Source of the DNA: Prorocentrum cordatum
Taxonomy: Eukaryota > Sar > Dinophyceae > Prorocentrales > Prorocentraceae
Assembly: GCA_963575745.1 (NCBI GenBank)
Contig: CAUYUJ010017902.1
Span: 103,501-167,500 of the forward strand
Length of the DNA stretch: 64,000 nucleotides
Reading direction: 5' to 3'
The position numbers and the translations under genes are program-made. Position 1 is the stretch's first letter. Every line of letters starts with the position of its first letter. The notes under the pieces are model-generated. The model made no database searches, was not told where the DNA came from, and was given only the letters and a program-made list of their open reading frames with translations. Shown here piece after piece: positions 1 to 10,513 of this stretch.

Positions 1-1010
1 TGAGCCCCCCACTCCCCCGCCCCCTTCGCACCCCCGCTCCTCCGGATCCGCCTCCTTCGAAACGCGCCCTCACATCAGGCTGCTCGCCCTTCGAATTTAC
101 ATTGGGACCAAGAACACTCGGGGGAATCTCACGCATACCTCTGGCGCTCGAACCCCCCAGGGACAACTCTGAAAACGTTGCCCCGCCCCTGCTGGCTCTC
201 CAACCCCAGCCAGCGAGCCCCGCGCAGATGGCGTGAGGTCAGAGCCAGACCTCCGCACTGTTCCAAAATCTGGGCACGACCCTGGGCCCCCGAGCCCCGG
301 GTGCCCAGATTCTTGCCCCGACCAGGCCTGGGCCCCGACCCTCGACCCCTGGAATGGCACGCCGCACTCTCAGAAACACCTCCGAGAGATTGGATACTTC
401 CCGACCTGGCCCCCTCAGAGCTGCTAGGATCCTCGGCTGCAACCCGCTCGACCACGCCAGACACCTCGACGAGCCATGAACTCTGGGAGCTCCTCCTAGC
501 TCTGGAAGGCGAGGACCATCTGAGCCTGAGCCATCCCCGCAAGGTCCCAGTCCGACATCGCCGGCTGGCGCGCTCTCGCCCCTCTCTTGGTTGACGATGT
601 TCTCCGCTGTCTGCCAGACCCTCTCGCCGGAGCTCCTCCGAGTCTCGACGCGCGCCTGGACGTCCGCGAGCGCGAGCTGCATCTCCTTCGCGGCCACCAG
701 ACTGATCTCGGACGGCCCGCCAGGCTCAGGCGCCGCCCCCGCCTTGGCACTGGGAGGGCGATGCTCGATGGGAGGGCGATGCTCGAACGGGGCGCGCACC
801 TCTGAGGTCGGCATGTAGGGCGGACTGCAGAACTGGAGGAAGGGGCGCCGCCGAAATCGCCCTCTGGGGACCGCTCGCGCTCGAGGCAAACCGACGCACT
901 GGAACCCGCTTGGGATTGACCACCCAAGGATCTGGCGGATAGGGCACCATTTCCACACTGCAAGAGTCAAGCCCCCATTTTGCCCCCTCCTTGACTGAGG
1001 CCCAATAGTC
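1..1010. other. GC-rich tract, no confident gene
   Basis: Long frames are open on both strands because of high GC. On the minus strand around 590-800 there is a helical, charged stretch (AKEMQLALADVQARVE) that could be a decayed continuation of the retroelement polyprotein whose protease lies at 1701-2179, but I recognise no motif in it. Confidence 0.3.
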
Positions 1011-1586
1011 CTAGCGACCCCGCTTGTCCAGCTCGCGCCCCTGGGCCTCGAAGATCTCGCCCGCCGTCTGATCGCGCAGAGAGAGACGAGCAGAGCATTG
1101 ACGGCAACGCTCGGACGCACTCGTCGGGTTTGACCTGACCCCCCAGACCAACGGCAAGCGAGAGCAGCCCTCGGTCGCGAAGCTCTCGCCGGAGTCTCCC
1201 GGAAACTGCCTTGCCATGCCCTTCATCGCCATGATATTCATCTCGATCTGCACCAGCCCCAGGTAGAAGCCGCGCCACATGTCCTGGTGCTGCAGCAACT
1301 TCTGGCCCCCACTCTGGAACAGCTGCTGCTCCTCCACGGCCACCGTCTCGATCTCCAGCAGTTCGCCGAGCTCCCCCACCGGCTGACTCCCAGCCTTCGC
1401 CCTCCATCTCGGAGTCCGCGATCGCGCGAGTCGTCGCGAGCGATCTCGGCCCCCTTGGCCGAGGAGACTCCTGCTTCGCCTTGGCCCCCCACATCGCGAA
1501 ACCCGGAGCTCTCTCGTCGCGGCACGGCCTGGCAAGCGTCGGGCCGGGCGAGCCATGGACCCCAAAAAGCGGCCGTCGACCTCCAA
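1011..1586 (-). pseudogene. possible retroelement polyprotein segment downstream of protease
   Basis: The frame contains a protein-like stretch (QDMWRGFYLGLVQIEMNIMA) followed by a Cys-X2-Cys pair (SERCRQCSARL) near its C-terminus. It lies in the same orientation as, and downstream of, the Gag- and protease-like segments at 3404-1701. In dinoflagellate retroelement polyproteins I recall a Cys-pair segment in this relative position. The flanking parts of the frame are arginine-rich and look non-coding, so only about 1050-1420 is plausible. The assignment rests on context and the element is clearly decayed. It could also be an unrelated exon fragment. Confidence 0.3.
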
Positions 1587-1700
1587 GGGCCCGCGGGGCC
1601 CGACTCCAGAGACGAAGGAATGCCAGGGAGGCCTCAGACTAGAGCGAGAGGAGGGGATGGGGGGTCCGACGACCGCACTGCCCGCCGAGCCTCTGGGCCC

Positions 1701-2179
1701 TCAGCCTTCTCGACGCAGCCCCATCGGCAGCGGGAGCGCGACCTGGCAAGGGGCGCCGAAGCGCTCTGGGTCGAGGCGCACGAGAAAGACGGATCGATGT
1801 CCTGAAGGGTGCCGGTAGAGTTGGCGCGCGACTCGTCCTCCGTGATCGTCGACCTCTATTTCGTCGTTCCCCGCGCCAACCACGGCGCCGATCGTTTGCA
1901 GAAACCTGGCTGGCAACAGGGGCGGGCAAGGGGTCTCCAAAATCAGGGGCCCGACGTAGCCGCGCCCTGCAGCGGAAACTGGAACCCAAGCACAACCAAA
2001 AGGAAAAGCGCGACCTCCGATGCCCGACGCAACTCGGCCCTCCACTGGCGCCCAGTCGATGTAGACGCGTCACCCAGGCTCGGCGAAGGCCTGCTTCAGG
2101 TTACGCACGTCCGACTTCCCGACGAAGCTCTGGCCCGCTGCGGTGCCGACTGGAGCACGCAGACACACATCCTTCAACG
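1701..2179 (-). pseudogene. retroelement aspartic protease domain, catalytic Asp lost, frameshifted
   Basis: This is the retropepsin-like part of a retroelement polyprotein. The N-terminal piece reads VGTAAGQSFVGK (about 2103-2156); retropepsins of this kind have D-T/S-A/G-A-G here, so the catalytic Asp is Gly (GGC where GAC is expected). After a stop at about 2070 the reading resumes in another frame as VYIDWAPVEG...GIGGR and continues to PPLLPARFLQTIGAVV and RHPSGHRS, matching my recollection of the C-terminal half of protease domains in dinoflagellate LTR-type elements (a Pro-Pro-Leu-Leu-Pro block, then a short linker ending in SGH). The substitution plus the frameshift say this copy is dead. 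Gag-like sequence lies upstream in the same orientation. Family assignment is from motif recognition only; copia-like is my best guess. Confidence 0.6.
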
Positions 2180-2698
2180 TCAGCGCCCAGGCCCTGTCAC
2201 GACCAGGCCCCCCTCGCCATGCCGACCCGTTCCTCGATGGACACGACAGCCCCGGCCTGGAGAACGTAACACCAGCACTCAGAAGGAACACGAAGCTGCG
2301 TTCTCGCGGATGCCGATCTGTCCGAAGACCTCGTCGCTCGAGCGACCCTGCCCCGAAGTGCCAGGCCCTCGACGGCTGCGCACTGAAGGCGGCAACCCGC
2401 CAGGCCAGGGGCCCGACGGCCAGCGCTGCCGCGGGGAAGCTCGATCTTCCTGGCCGGGGCGAGGTCCGGACCCTAGGTGCTCGACTCAAAGTGGCCGCGC
2501 AATTAGGACGAATGCCCGCCGAGAGACCGCCAGCTGAAACTGCCGCGGAACTCATCGCCAAGCGCCAAGAAGAAGGGGTCGCCATCATTGGCGAAGTGGC
2601 CGGACCATCCAAAACTGCTGCCTCGAGTCGCAGCCGTCGAGCCGTTATGCTCTTCAGCCGGCCTGTCCAACTTGGATCGGAACAGTATGCGACGATTC
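2180..2698 (-). other. decayed link between Gag-like and protease segments
   Basis: The minus strand carries protein-like scraps in different frames (for example GWSGHFANDGDPFFLAL near 2590) separated by stops. I take this as the eroded middle of the same polyprotein. No zinc knuckle is visible. Confidence 0.3.
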
Positions 2699-3404
2699 TC
2701 AGATCAATGACACTTCTCTCCACAGGTCGCGCCGCGGGCCATATTCTTCTTCTTCTTCTTCAGGCCGGCCGAGGTAATCGCGCGGCGGCCCGGTCTCGCG
2801 CCTGCCCCTCTTGTGGAAAAAGTCCCGGTCGATGCGCTTGGCGGCCTTCATGTTCAACGTTTCACCCACCGCTATCCTCTTATCCTTGCCTTGTTTCTCC
2901 TCGACGACGGCTGCAAGCACGAGCATCAACTCCTCCTCGGGGAGATCCTGCTCGTCAAAGACTGCCCAGACCACCTCGGCGTCTGCCTCGAGCAACTCGA
3001 ACGGATCATCTACGTCCTCAGTAGGCATCCGCACCCATTTCGTTTCACGACGGCACGGGAAGAGGAGGAACGTCGTTCGAATGCGCGCCGAAGGGGAAAG
3101 ACTTTCCGCCAGAGGCTGATCCCGAGGATGCCGACGGCTGATTTTCTCGTTCTCTCACGTCAAGCGGAGATAGATTCTGGCGGATGTCGGCGACGGTCTT
3201 GCTGCCACCTGAGATCGTCCAGAGGTCGATACCTTTCTGAGGAGAGAGATTCGCTCCTTCTTCAAATTTGCGCCCCCGCACCGCACGCGGGAGAGATGAC
3301 CCGAACGTCTCGGCCTCGGTCACTTTAGCGCCCCTCCTGAGCACATAGTCGGTGGTGGACTCACCTCTCTTGATGCCAGAGTCAGTTCTGGGCCTCGCGC
3401 TCAC
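2699..3404 (-). pseudogene. retroelement Gag-like segment, two frames
   Basis: Two consecutive minus-strand frames read as one protein. 3404-3045 contains GESTTDYVLRRGAKVTEAET and then VRGRKFEEGANLSPQKGI, the pattern of a Gag helical domain (a short 'E-S-x-x-x-Y-x-x-R' helix, then 'RG-x-L-x-EG-x-x-L-S'). 3034-2699 is acidic and helical (FELLEADAEVVWAVFDEQDL) and ends in an E-run. The frame breaks between them at about 3040. Spacing and orientation fit a Gag followed by the protease at 2179-1701. No LTR was identified, and the 5' end is unclear beyond about 3560. Confidence 0.5.
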
Positions 3405-3933
3405 GGTCCCCTGGCATTTTTCCGCTCAATGTTGCCAGGTGGTCCAACGTTTTCTCGGTGCCGTCTCGAACGTCCAAGGTGGAACGTACGAGCTCGAACT
3501 GCACCTGGATCTCCACTGAAAGCATCCCTGAGACTTTTCTTTGATGCACTTCACTGGCATACATGGTTCTCCTCGACCATGCTCTCTGAATTACTCCGAA
3601 AAAGCTTCAGATGGTCGAAACCTATCCAGACTGGTGGGGCTCTAAAATCTCGAATTCACCCTTTCTCCTTCTCCTGCCGACCTGGCCCACGGATGTCGAG
3701 ACTCGTCCCACGAGTCCGCCCAGGCCTGGTCTGGGTCTGTCACCTCCAGCTGCTGGCTGCCCTGGGCGTGCCACGCCGTCTATGGATCGGGTGTTGTCCA
3801 CAAACCGTCCCACCACCTCGTCCACGTTGCCGATTCCTGCGGTGGGTCGTACTGGCTGCCGCTCTGTCCACAAACGTCGTCCTTCTGCTCGGTGGTCGGT
3901 ATGTGTGGCTACGTCGCTGAACTCAGCTGACCA

Positions 3934-4141
3934 TTCGGCGACTCCAAAGGGTGTGGTTTGCAAAGGGTGTGGTTTGCAATCGGCACCCTGGAAGCACCAT
4001 GAGGGGCGGGCGGGTGCCTCGATAGAGTTCTCGCCCGCGCCCCGAGGAGGCCCGACGAGGACAGTGTCGTGCCCTCCAGGCCCCCACGGCGCCGATCGCA
4101 AACCACACCCTGGCGTAACCACACCCTTTGTAGTCGCCGAA
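3934..4141. repeat. foldback/MITE-like element, 51-bp inverted arms
   Basis: Arms 3934-3984 and 4091-4141 are inverted copies of each other with 44 of 51 positions identical. Each arm contains two copies of AGGGTGTGGTT. The 106-bp centre holds further short GC-rich stems. No open frame fits a transposase and no clear target-site duplication is visible. Confidence 0.75.
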
Positions 4142-4444
4142 CCGTGGCGAGCCTGACGATTGGCCCTCACCCTCCTCTTCGAACACGCTCCGCTCGCCCG
4201 CTGCCTGACCGCATCGGCAGGGGTACGGGCTCTTGAGAGCGAAGGGAGGGCTCGCTGACTACACGGCGCGCTCAGGTCAGCAAACTCCCTCTGGCCAAGA
4301 TGGCTATTGTATAAGTGCACGGGCACACGAGCAGAGTGACGAAGAAGGAAGTGGGGGAATAGGGGAGACCTCCAGGGATCCTCGGACCTCCGGGGAAGGG
4401 CCCACGAGGGCACTGGGTAAAACAGGGCCAGGATCGGGATAAAT

Positions 4445-4497
4445 CGCTCCAGAGCGTTCCGGAGCGCTCTCAGAGCGTTCCGGAACGCTCTGGAGCG
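4445..4497. repeat. nested perfect palindrome
   Basis: The 19-base arm CGCTCCAGAGCGTTCCGGA at 4445-4463 is repeated exactly inverted at 4479-4497. The right half also contains its own 20-base perfect palindrome, AGAGCGTTCCGGAACGCTCT. Confidence 0.85.
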
Positions 4498-4714
4498 GCC
4501 GCGGCGCCCAATACGTCCTCCAAACCCGCCGATTCTCAGAGATTTCGAGTGATCCCGATCCGATTTTGTCCCGATCTTCGCGTCGTTTTATTGGGGGGCA
4601 CCGATTTGCTCGACCCTGGACAGCTGGCAGGCGAAAAAGGGGAGAAGCGCCGGCCCCTCCGGGGGGGGCAGTGGCGGGGGGCGGCGCCGGCAGCGGCCAG
4701 CGGCGGGGAGCAGG

Positions 4715-4782
4715 CGCACACACACACACACACACAGACACACACACGCACACACGCACACGCACACACACACACACACACA

Positions 4783-4866
<84 letters not shown>
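4715..4866. repeat. CA/CG microsatellite
   Basis: About 150 bp of (CA)n interrupted by a CACG block (about 4782-4821). Confidence 0.95.
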
Positions 4867-4868
<2 letters not shown>

Positions 4869-5108
4869 TTCCCCTCCACCTCGCGGCTGACTCCAGCCCG
4901 CGGAAGTGGCGTAACCGGCCACGCTTGACTCGAGTTGGCCTCCCCGTGAAGAGGTACGGAGATCGGGGCACTAGCCGCATGCGGGCGGATCGGGGCTCCA
5001 AAAAAAAAAACAGGACGACGCGCGAGAAGGGGCGGCGGAGGCGCAACGGGGGGGCACCGCAGGCAGCGGCGCCGGACGGCCAGGCCGCGGGTGCGGAGGG
5101 GGTGCCGA

Positions 5109-5155
5109 CGGCGGGCCAGAAAAAAAAACAAAAAAAAAAAAAAAAAAAAAAAAAA
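5109..5155. repeat. poly-A tract
   Basis: An A9 run, a C, then about 35 A residues. It could be the tail of an old retroinsertion or a plain homopolymer; no gene-like sequence precedes it on either side. Confidence 0.9.
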
Positions 5156-6219
5156 CGAGGGGTAGGGAGAAGCGAGTGCAAACTGCAGGAGGGGGCCGGC
5201 CGAGAAAGGCAGGGAAGTGCGGAGGAAGAGAGGCGGCAGTGCGGGGCGAAGGCAGGGGCGAAGAGCCGGGGGCGCCGATGCCGCCCGCGCGTCTTCGGCG
5301 GGGCTCCCCGGCGAATACGTCACGTGCAGTGCCCGCCCTTGGGCTATTCGCCCCGATCGCCGCCTCGGGGGCACAGAGGAGCAGGCAGCTGGGATGCCCG
5401 GCGGCACCGGCCGCGCCTGGGCCTGCCCTGGAGGTCCACTGGACAGAAAGACAAGAAAGCACAGACAACAAAAAACAATCGAGTAGACTGGTAAACAAAC
5501 AGCAACAAACAAACAAACACAACAAGTACATAAGCACGCGACACACCCATGCATGCACAGACACACACACACACACAGATGCGAAAACGCAAGCGGCTCG
5601 GGGCGAAACGGTGGGGCATCCCCTGGCCGTCCACTCTTCCATATCCGCTTCATTACCTTCAATCCGCGCTGCTCTCCTGAAGCCTCGCACTGACACAAAT
5701 ACTGCGTGTGCTCTGCGCTGCAGCAGGAGAAGGGCGTTGCCTCGTCGGGGTTCTCCACCGTAGAGATTCGACGGCCCAACAGGCCAGTGGCGCGTCAGAT
5801 ACCGTCGACTCAGACATGCGATGTCTTGATCCTTTCGATACGTGGGCCCCTGGATGTCTCGACCCGGTGCCCAGGAACGCTTCTCGCCCCGAGTCGTTCT
5901 GCTTCCACGGCCCCCGGGGCCCAGGGAGGGCCTGGGAGGGCGAGATCTGCCAAAAGCCTCCCGTCGTGACTTTTGTTGTCGCGACGCGAGCACTCCTGGG
6001 GACGGGTGCCGAACCCAACTCCTGGCCAGCACGGGAGCGGAACGCACCCGGTCCAGGAAGCCGCCAGCTTTACGTCGGGCATGTCCCCCATACAAGCAGG
6101 TTTGGAAGAAAAATGACAAGCATGTACAAAATACACCAAGCTTGGATAATATATGTGTATGCATGTATACACATGGAATATATCAATACACACGAACAAA
6201 CAAAACGAAACAAAAGCGC
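5156..6219. other. no gene seen
   Basis: A GC-rich stretch gives way to CA-containing sequence (5560-5580). Around 5960 it shares the phrase GTGACTTTTGTTG with 59810, a hint of a dispersed repeat. No frame resembles a known protein. Confidence 0.4.
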
Positions 6220-6278
6220 AGACACACACACACACACACAGACACACACACACACACAAACAAAACACACACACAAAC

Positions 6279-6316
<38 letters not shown>
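6220..6316. repeat. CA microsatellite
   Basis: (CA)n interrupted by ACAAACAAA units. Confidence 0.95.
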
Positions 6317-6318
<2 letters not shown>

Positions 6319-6372
6319 CTAACACAAGCACATCAAACAAACAAACAAATCGTCCCCAGAATATGTTTTGAC

Positions 6373-6413
6373 TAGTTTTGAATACTCCTCCTGTAGAGGG
6401 ACGAGCCCGATTT
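6373..6413 (+). repeat. dispersed repeat, copy 1 of 3
   Basis: TTGAATACTCCTCCTGTAGA followed by GGGACGAGCCCGA. It recurs at 54856-54905 and, more diverged, at 59139-59188. Confidence 0.65.
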
Positions 6414-6499
6414 AACGCTAGCTGCTCAAGGCTGCTGCTGGCTCTCGATGGTGCCGCTGCACTTGGATCACTCACGGTGGGCCTTGGGCCTCTCGTCTC

Positions 6500-6720
6500 C
6501 ATGGGCTGCCTTCGGAGCCCACCGGGTCTCCCCAGGGGCAGCTCCTCCCGGGGCCTCTTGGGTGGGATGGGGCGCCTCTTGCGTACCGCTGTGGGGCCCT
6601 CCTGGGCCGCCCTGAGGCCCTCTCGGGGCTTTCCGTGGGGCCCTCTGAGATGCCTTGCGGCGTCTGGGGCCCTCTGGGGGCTCTCCTGGGCCACCTTTTG
6701 GACCGTCTGCGGGCTCCTCC
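6500..6720. repeat. degenerate GGGGCCCTCT repeat
   Basis: Variants of GGGGCCCTC(T/C)TGGG recur every 10-20 bases. Read on the other strand it resembles the CCAAGAGGCCCC repeats at 34600-34850. Confidence 0.7.
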
Positions 6721-6857
6721 CTCCTCGTCTCTCCTTGGGTTGTGGATGCCATGACAATGGACACCCAAACAATCCGATCGTTGACTTAAAAAATGCGCCT
6801 TCAAATGTTTGAAACATGTTCTCAAGATATCAAACACATGCTTTTCACATCACGCTT

Positions 6858-7006
6858 CTGATGGGCCTGTTTTCCACCACCACCACCATAAGTTGGAGGG
6901 GGAGGGGGTCCTCCTCCTCCTCCTCCTCCTCCTCCTCCTCCTCCTCCTCCTCCTCCTCCTTCCCCCTCCAACTTATGGTGGTGGTGGTGGAAAACAAGCC
7001 AATCAG
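6858..7006. repeat. foldback element with 46-bp arms around a TCC repeat
   Basis: Arms 6858-6903 and 6961-7006 are inverted copies identical at about 44 of 46 positions, including CCACCACCACCACCATAAGT. The 57-base spacer is GGGGG followed by about 16 TCC units. CTT flanks both ends and could be a 3-bp target-site duplication. Confidence 0.85.
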
Positions 7007-7162
7007 CTTCCTCTCCATTGATCGTCGTCCACAAGCCTTGTGGCCTTCGTGCTCTCTGGGCCTGTCCGGGGGCCCTGTCCTGGCCCTCCCCAGCGCACCT
7101 CCGACCCTCCTGGGGGGCCTCTTGGAATGGCTGTCAGACCCCTGGGCCTTCATTCTTGGGCG

Positions 7163-7269
7163 AGCAACGACATATGTACATGTACGCCCTCCGCGATCTT
7201 GACTGCACGAACGTCCTCGTTCAAACGCCCTCCAGGGGAAGCTAACCGCGTACGTGTACATATGTTGCT
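7163..7269. repeat. short inverted-repeat element
   Basis: AGCAACGACATATGTACATG at 7163 is mirrored by the right arm 7248-7269 (one 3-base gap, one mismatch). A small inner stem, CGAACGTCCTCGTTC, sits in the loop. Confidence 0.65.
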
Positions 7270-8385
7270 GGCCTCTGAATTCTGGAACGACCTCTGCGGA
7301 CATGACGCTCTGCGAAAAGCAAAACCTGAACCGTGTTGAGCACAACTGGACAGCCCTCGCCTACTGCGATGACTCGATGGGCGGGCGGTGAACGCGAAAT
7401 GTCTTGGATACTGGACCCCGTGAAGGGAGCGCTGAAAGTACCGACCTGGCCACGGAGGTTTGACCGTCAACGTCGCTATAGGCAAGCTTTGGGTAATAAC
7501 GTAAACTCAAACCACACCTTGCATTCACCAAATACATGCGAAGATGACGCCAGCTGCACAGAACGAAAACAGGTACTGGCAGCTTCACGCTGGCGTTTCG
7601 TGGTCGAAGCACATGTGTCGCTCACTCCCACATCTCAGGAGGGTATCAGAATCACAGAGACGTCGCGAAGATGGGTGCTTTCCGCAAGTATGAAGCTGAA
7701 ACTGACTCGAGAGACAGATCCCTTGGGGCCACCTGCACATGCTCGCTCAAGCCATGCGTCGACGCCAGCGCAAGCACCATAGGATGGTGCAGGACATGTG
7801 TGAACACTGTTGCAGTGCGGACAATGTAGAATGGCAGCCATGGCATGGCATGGGCAGTGTAACCATGTAGGTTGATCAACGTGCTAGAGACTTGCTCTCT
7901 CACCTCCAGCAAGTAATACGCACGAACAGGAATTGGACAGGAAGGCAAGCCAGCCTCGCGATGGAACAGCTTGTACTGCTCCTGCCGTCAGGACTCTGAG
8001 TGTGTCCACATGCACGCAGAAGAGAAAGAAAATCCCACAAGCCTTATGGGCATAGCTGGTTTGGGGATGGTCTCTTCCAAGGCCACTTCTTCGTTTTATT
8101 CATATTAATGTCTCCTCATTATTCGTACGATTATGGATGGTGATCCGCCGACCCTGTCGGCGTGTATGAGGGGCTCTTCCGTTCGAGTCGGGCTTTCCCG
8201 TTCGACTCGTTGTCGCCGTCTTCCTGAGTTCCCTACTGACCTGGGCCTTTTCTCTCAGACAAGCCGTTCTCGTTGCCGTCTTCCCGAGTTCCACTCACCT
8301 GGGCCTTCTTCCTCGGACAAGCCGTCCACAGCGAAATTGAGCAACGTCGTAGTTCAATCGAAGGGAAGCCCCTTCCCTTTGATCC
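7270..8385. other. no gene seen
   Basis: Mixed-composition sequence. An open plus frame at 7333-7782 has no recognisable motif and no SL-like leader. Around 8200-8310 there is a short direct repeat containing GTTGCCGTCTTCC(C/T)GAGTTCC. Confidence 0.4.
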
Positions 8386-8389
8386 CTTC

Positions 8390-9125
8390 CCCGCGCGGGG
8401 GAAGGGTCCTGGGGGTCCCGGGTGGGTCCCGGGGGGGTCCCAGGGGGTTCCCGGGGGGGTCCCGGAGGGGTCCTGGGAGGCCGGGGGGGTCACGGGAGGG
8501 TCGCCACCCAGATTCGTTTTCCTGCCGGGAAATAGGAAGGCCAATAAAAGCTCCAAGACGAGCCAAGAGCGCCCCAATACATCCCCAAGACGGTACAAGA
8601 GCGCAACGCATCCACGAACTATCGCCCAAGACGTTCAATACTGTCCGAAAACGGCCCAAGCGTCTCCCAAGAAGGTCAAAGAGAGCGCCAAGAGCAAGCC
8701 CAAGAGAGCCCCAAGAGCTAAAATTGTTCATTTTAGCGTCTCCCGAGAAGCTCAAAGAGAGCGCCAAGAGCAAGCCCAAGAGAGCCCCAGAAGCTAAAAT
8801 CGTTAATTTGATGTTGCGATTTCAATGATTGCAGCCTTCTCGCCTTTTCGGCTGTCCGACGGATCAAGACGGCTCTACAGGCCCCCAAGAGCGCCCCAAC
8901 ATGGCCCAAGATGCCTCAAAGAGGGCTCCAAGACGGCCCAAGAAACACGCACGACGGCCCAACACGCGCTGATAATAGCCCAGCATAGCTCCAAGACGAG
9001 CCCAAGAGTGGCCAGAGACGGACGAAGAACCGAGAATTCGAGACTTCCGCCCCAAGAAGCTCCCAGGAAGTCCGAAGAGGCCTCCAATAAGCTTCCAAAA
9101 AGTCCCCAGGAAGCCACTTCGATCG
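8390..9125. repeat. low-complexity GGGTCCCGGGG and CCAAGACGGCCC repeats
   Basis: 8390-8510 is a run of GGG(T/G)CCC(G/T)GG units. 8555-9125 is built from loose CCAAGA(C/G)(A/G)GCC(C) words, with an almost exact internal duplication of about 65 bp (around 8662-8730 and 8737-8795, reading CGTCTCCCAAGAAGGTCAAA-like then GCCAAGAGCAAGCCCAAGAG). Frames through it encode biased Pro/Arg/Lys sequence. Confidence 0.7.
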
Positions 9126-9155
9126 CCGTCAGGCCTCTCCAATATTCTTGTTACT

Positions 9156-10055
9156 GACGTCACTTTTGGGCTCCTCAGGCCTGAATATGGAGGAAGTATC
9201 TGGCGGGAGCCCCGTAGTGAATTCCGAAGAAGTCTCAGGCGGGAGCCCACTCCCTAAGGGGCCCGCACTGCATGTTCGAATCCGAGGCGCGTCATCGGCA
9301 TCCTGTAAGTGTCGTCACTTTTGGGCTCCTCAGGCCTGACTATGGAGGAAGTATCAGGAGGGAGCCTCGTCTGTGAGTGAATTGTGCGGAAGTGTCAGGC
9401 GGGAGCTCCCTCCCTAAGGGGCCCGCACTTCATGTTCGAATCCGAGGCGGGCCATCGGCAACCTGTAACTGTCGTCACTTTTGGGGTCCTCAGTCCTGAA
9501 TATGGAAGAAATATCAAGCGGGAGCCTCGTCTGTGAGTAAATTGCGAAGAAGTCTCATGCGGGAGCCCACTCCCTGAGGGGCCCGCACTTCACGTTCGAA
9601 TCCGAGGCAGGTCATCAGCAACCTGTAACTGTCGTCACTATTGGGTTCCTCTGGCCCGAATATGGAGGAAGTATCAGGAGGGAGCCTCGTCTGTGACTGA
9701 ATTGCGAGGAAGTCTCAAGCGGAAACCCCCCTCCCTAAGGGGCCCGCGCTGCACGTTCGAATCCGAGGCGCGTCATCGGCATCCTGTAACTGTCGTCAGC
9801 TTTGGGCTCCAACGCCTGAATATGGAGGAAGTATCAGGCGGGGGCCTCGTCTGTGAGGGAACTGCGAGGACGTCTCAAGCGGGAGCTCCCCCTCAAGGGG
9901 CCCGCACTGCATGTTCGAATCCGAAGCGGGTCATCGGCATCCTGTAACTGTCGTCACTTTTGAGCTCCTCAGGCCTGAATATGGAGGGAATATCAGGAGG
10001 GAGCCCCGTCTGTGAGTGAATTGCGAGGAAGTCTCAGGCGGGAGCCCCCTCGTCG
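9156..10055 (+). repeat. 160-bp tandem satellite, six copies
   Basis: Units start at about 9156, 9311, 9471, 9631, 9792 and 9950 (spacing 155, 160, 160, 161, 158). Each contains CTCAGGCCTGAATATGGAGG, a CAGGCGGGAGCC block and GTTCGAATCCGAGGC. The last phrase matches the TpsiC-arm/box B consensus of RNA polymerase III genes (GTTCGAATCC), but no box A or clover-leaf partner stem is evident. The frames are interrupted, so the array is not coding. Confidence 0.9.
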
Positions 10056-10305
10056 TCATCGTCGTCGTCGATGTCGGGTCGGCGTTTTGATTTTGGCGTC
10101 TGGGGGCCGTTCGGGGGCCCCGGGGCCGTCGAACATTGACCCAGGACGGAAAACTGCGCCCGACACACTCGGTGGAGGGCTTAGGATCGATTTTGATGAC
10201 CGAGGTCTGACGAAGGGGTTTACATTGAGGTTCGAACTCCTAAGTTCAAGAGTCGAGGTCCGAGGCTTTTCGGCCCCCATGGCCCTCTTCGTCGCCACGG
10301 CCGGC

Positions 10306-10437
10306 GGAGAAGGAGGGGGAGAGCGAGGGGGGCGAGGAGGAGAAGGAGAAGGAGGAGGGGGAGGAGAAGGAGGAGGGGGCAGAGGAGGAGGAGGACGAGG
10401 AGGAGGAGGAGGAGGAGGAGAAAAAGGAGGAGGAGGG
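10306..10437. repeat. GGA purine tract
   Basis: About 130 bp of GGA/GGGA, all purine on the plus strand apart from a few C residues. Confidence 0.95.
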
Positions 10438-10457
10438 CTGTCGCGGAAGCATGTAAC

Positions 10458-10513
10458 AGTCGTCGCTTTTGGGCTCCCGAGGCTTCAATTTGGAGGACGC
10501 ATCAGGCGGGAGC
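10458..10513 (+). repeat. partial 160-bp satellite unit
   Basis: CGTCGCTTTTGGGCTCCCGA and the following GCATCAGGCGGGAGCC are a diverged beginning of the satellite unit from 9156-10055. It abuts the helicase fragment at 10514. Confidence 0.75.

Noticed and set aside
4293-4312. SL-like word on the minus strand (AATAGCCATCTTGGCCAGAG)
   Set aside because: Only about 15 of 21 positions match the SL, no gene follows, and similar GCCATCTTGG words occur in the repeat at 26965-27155.
9156-10055. tRNA genes in the satellite
   Set aside because: Only the T-arm-like GTTCGAATCC is present; no acceptor stem, anticodon arm or box A could be found.
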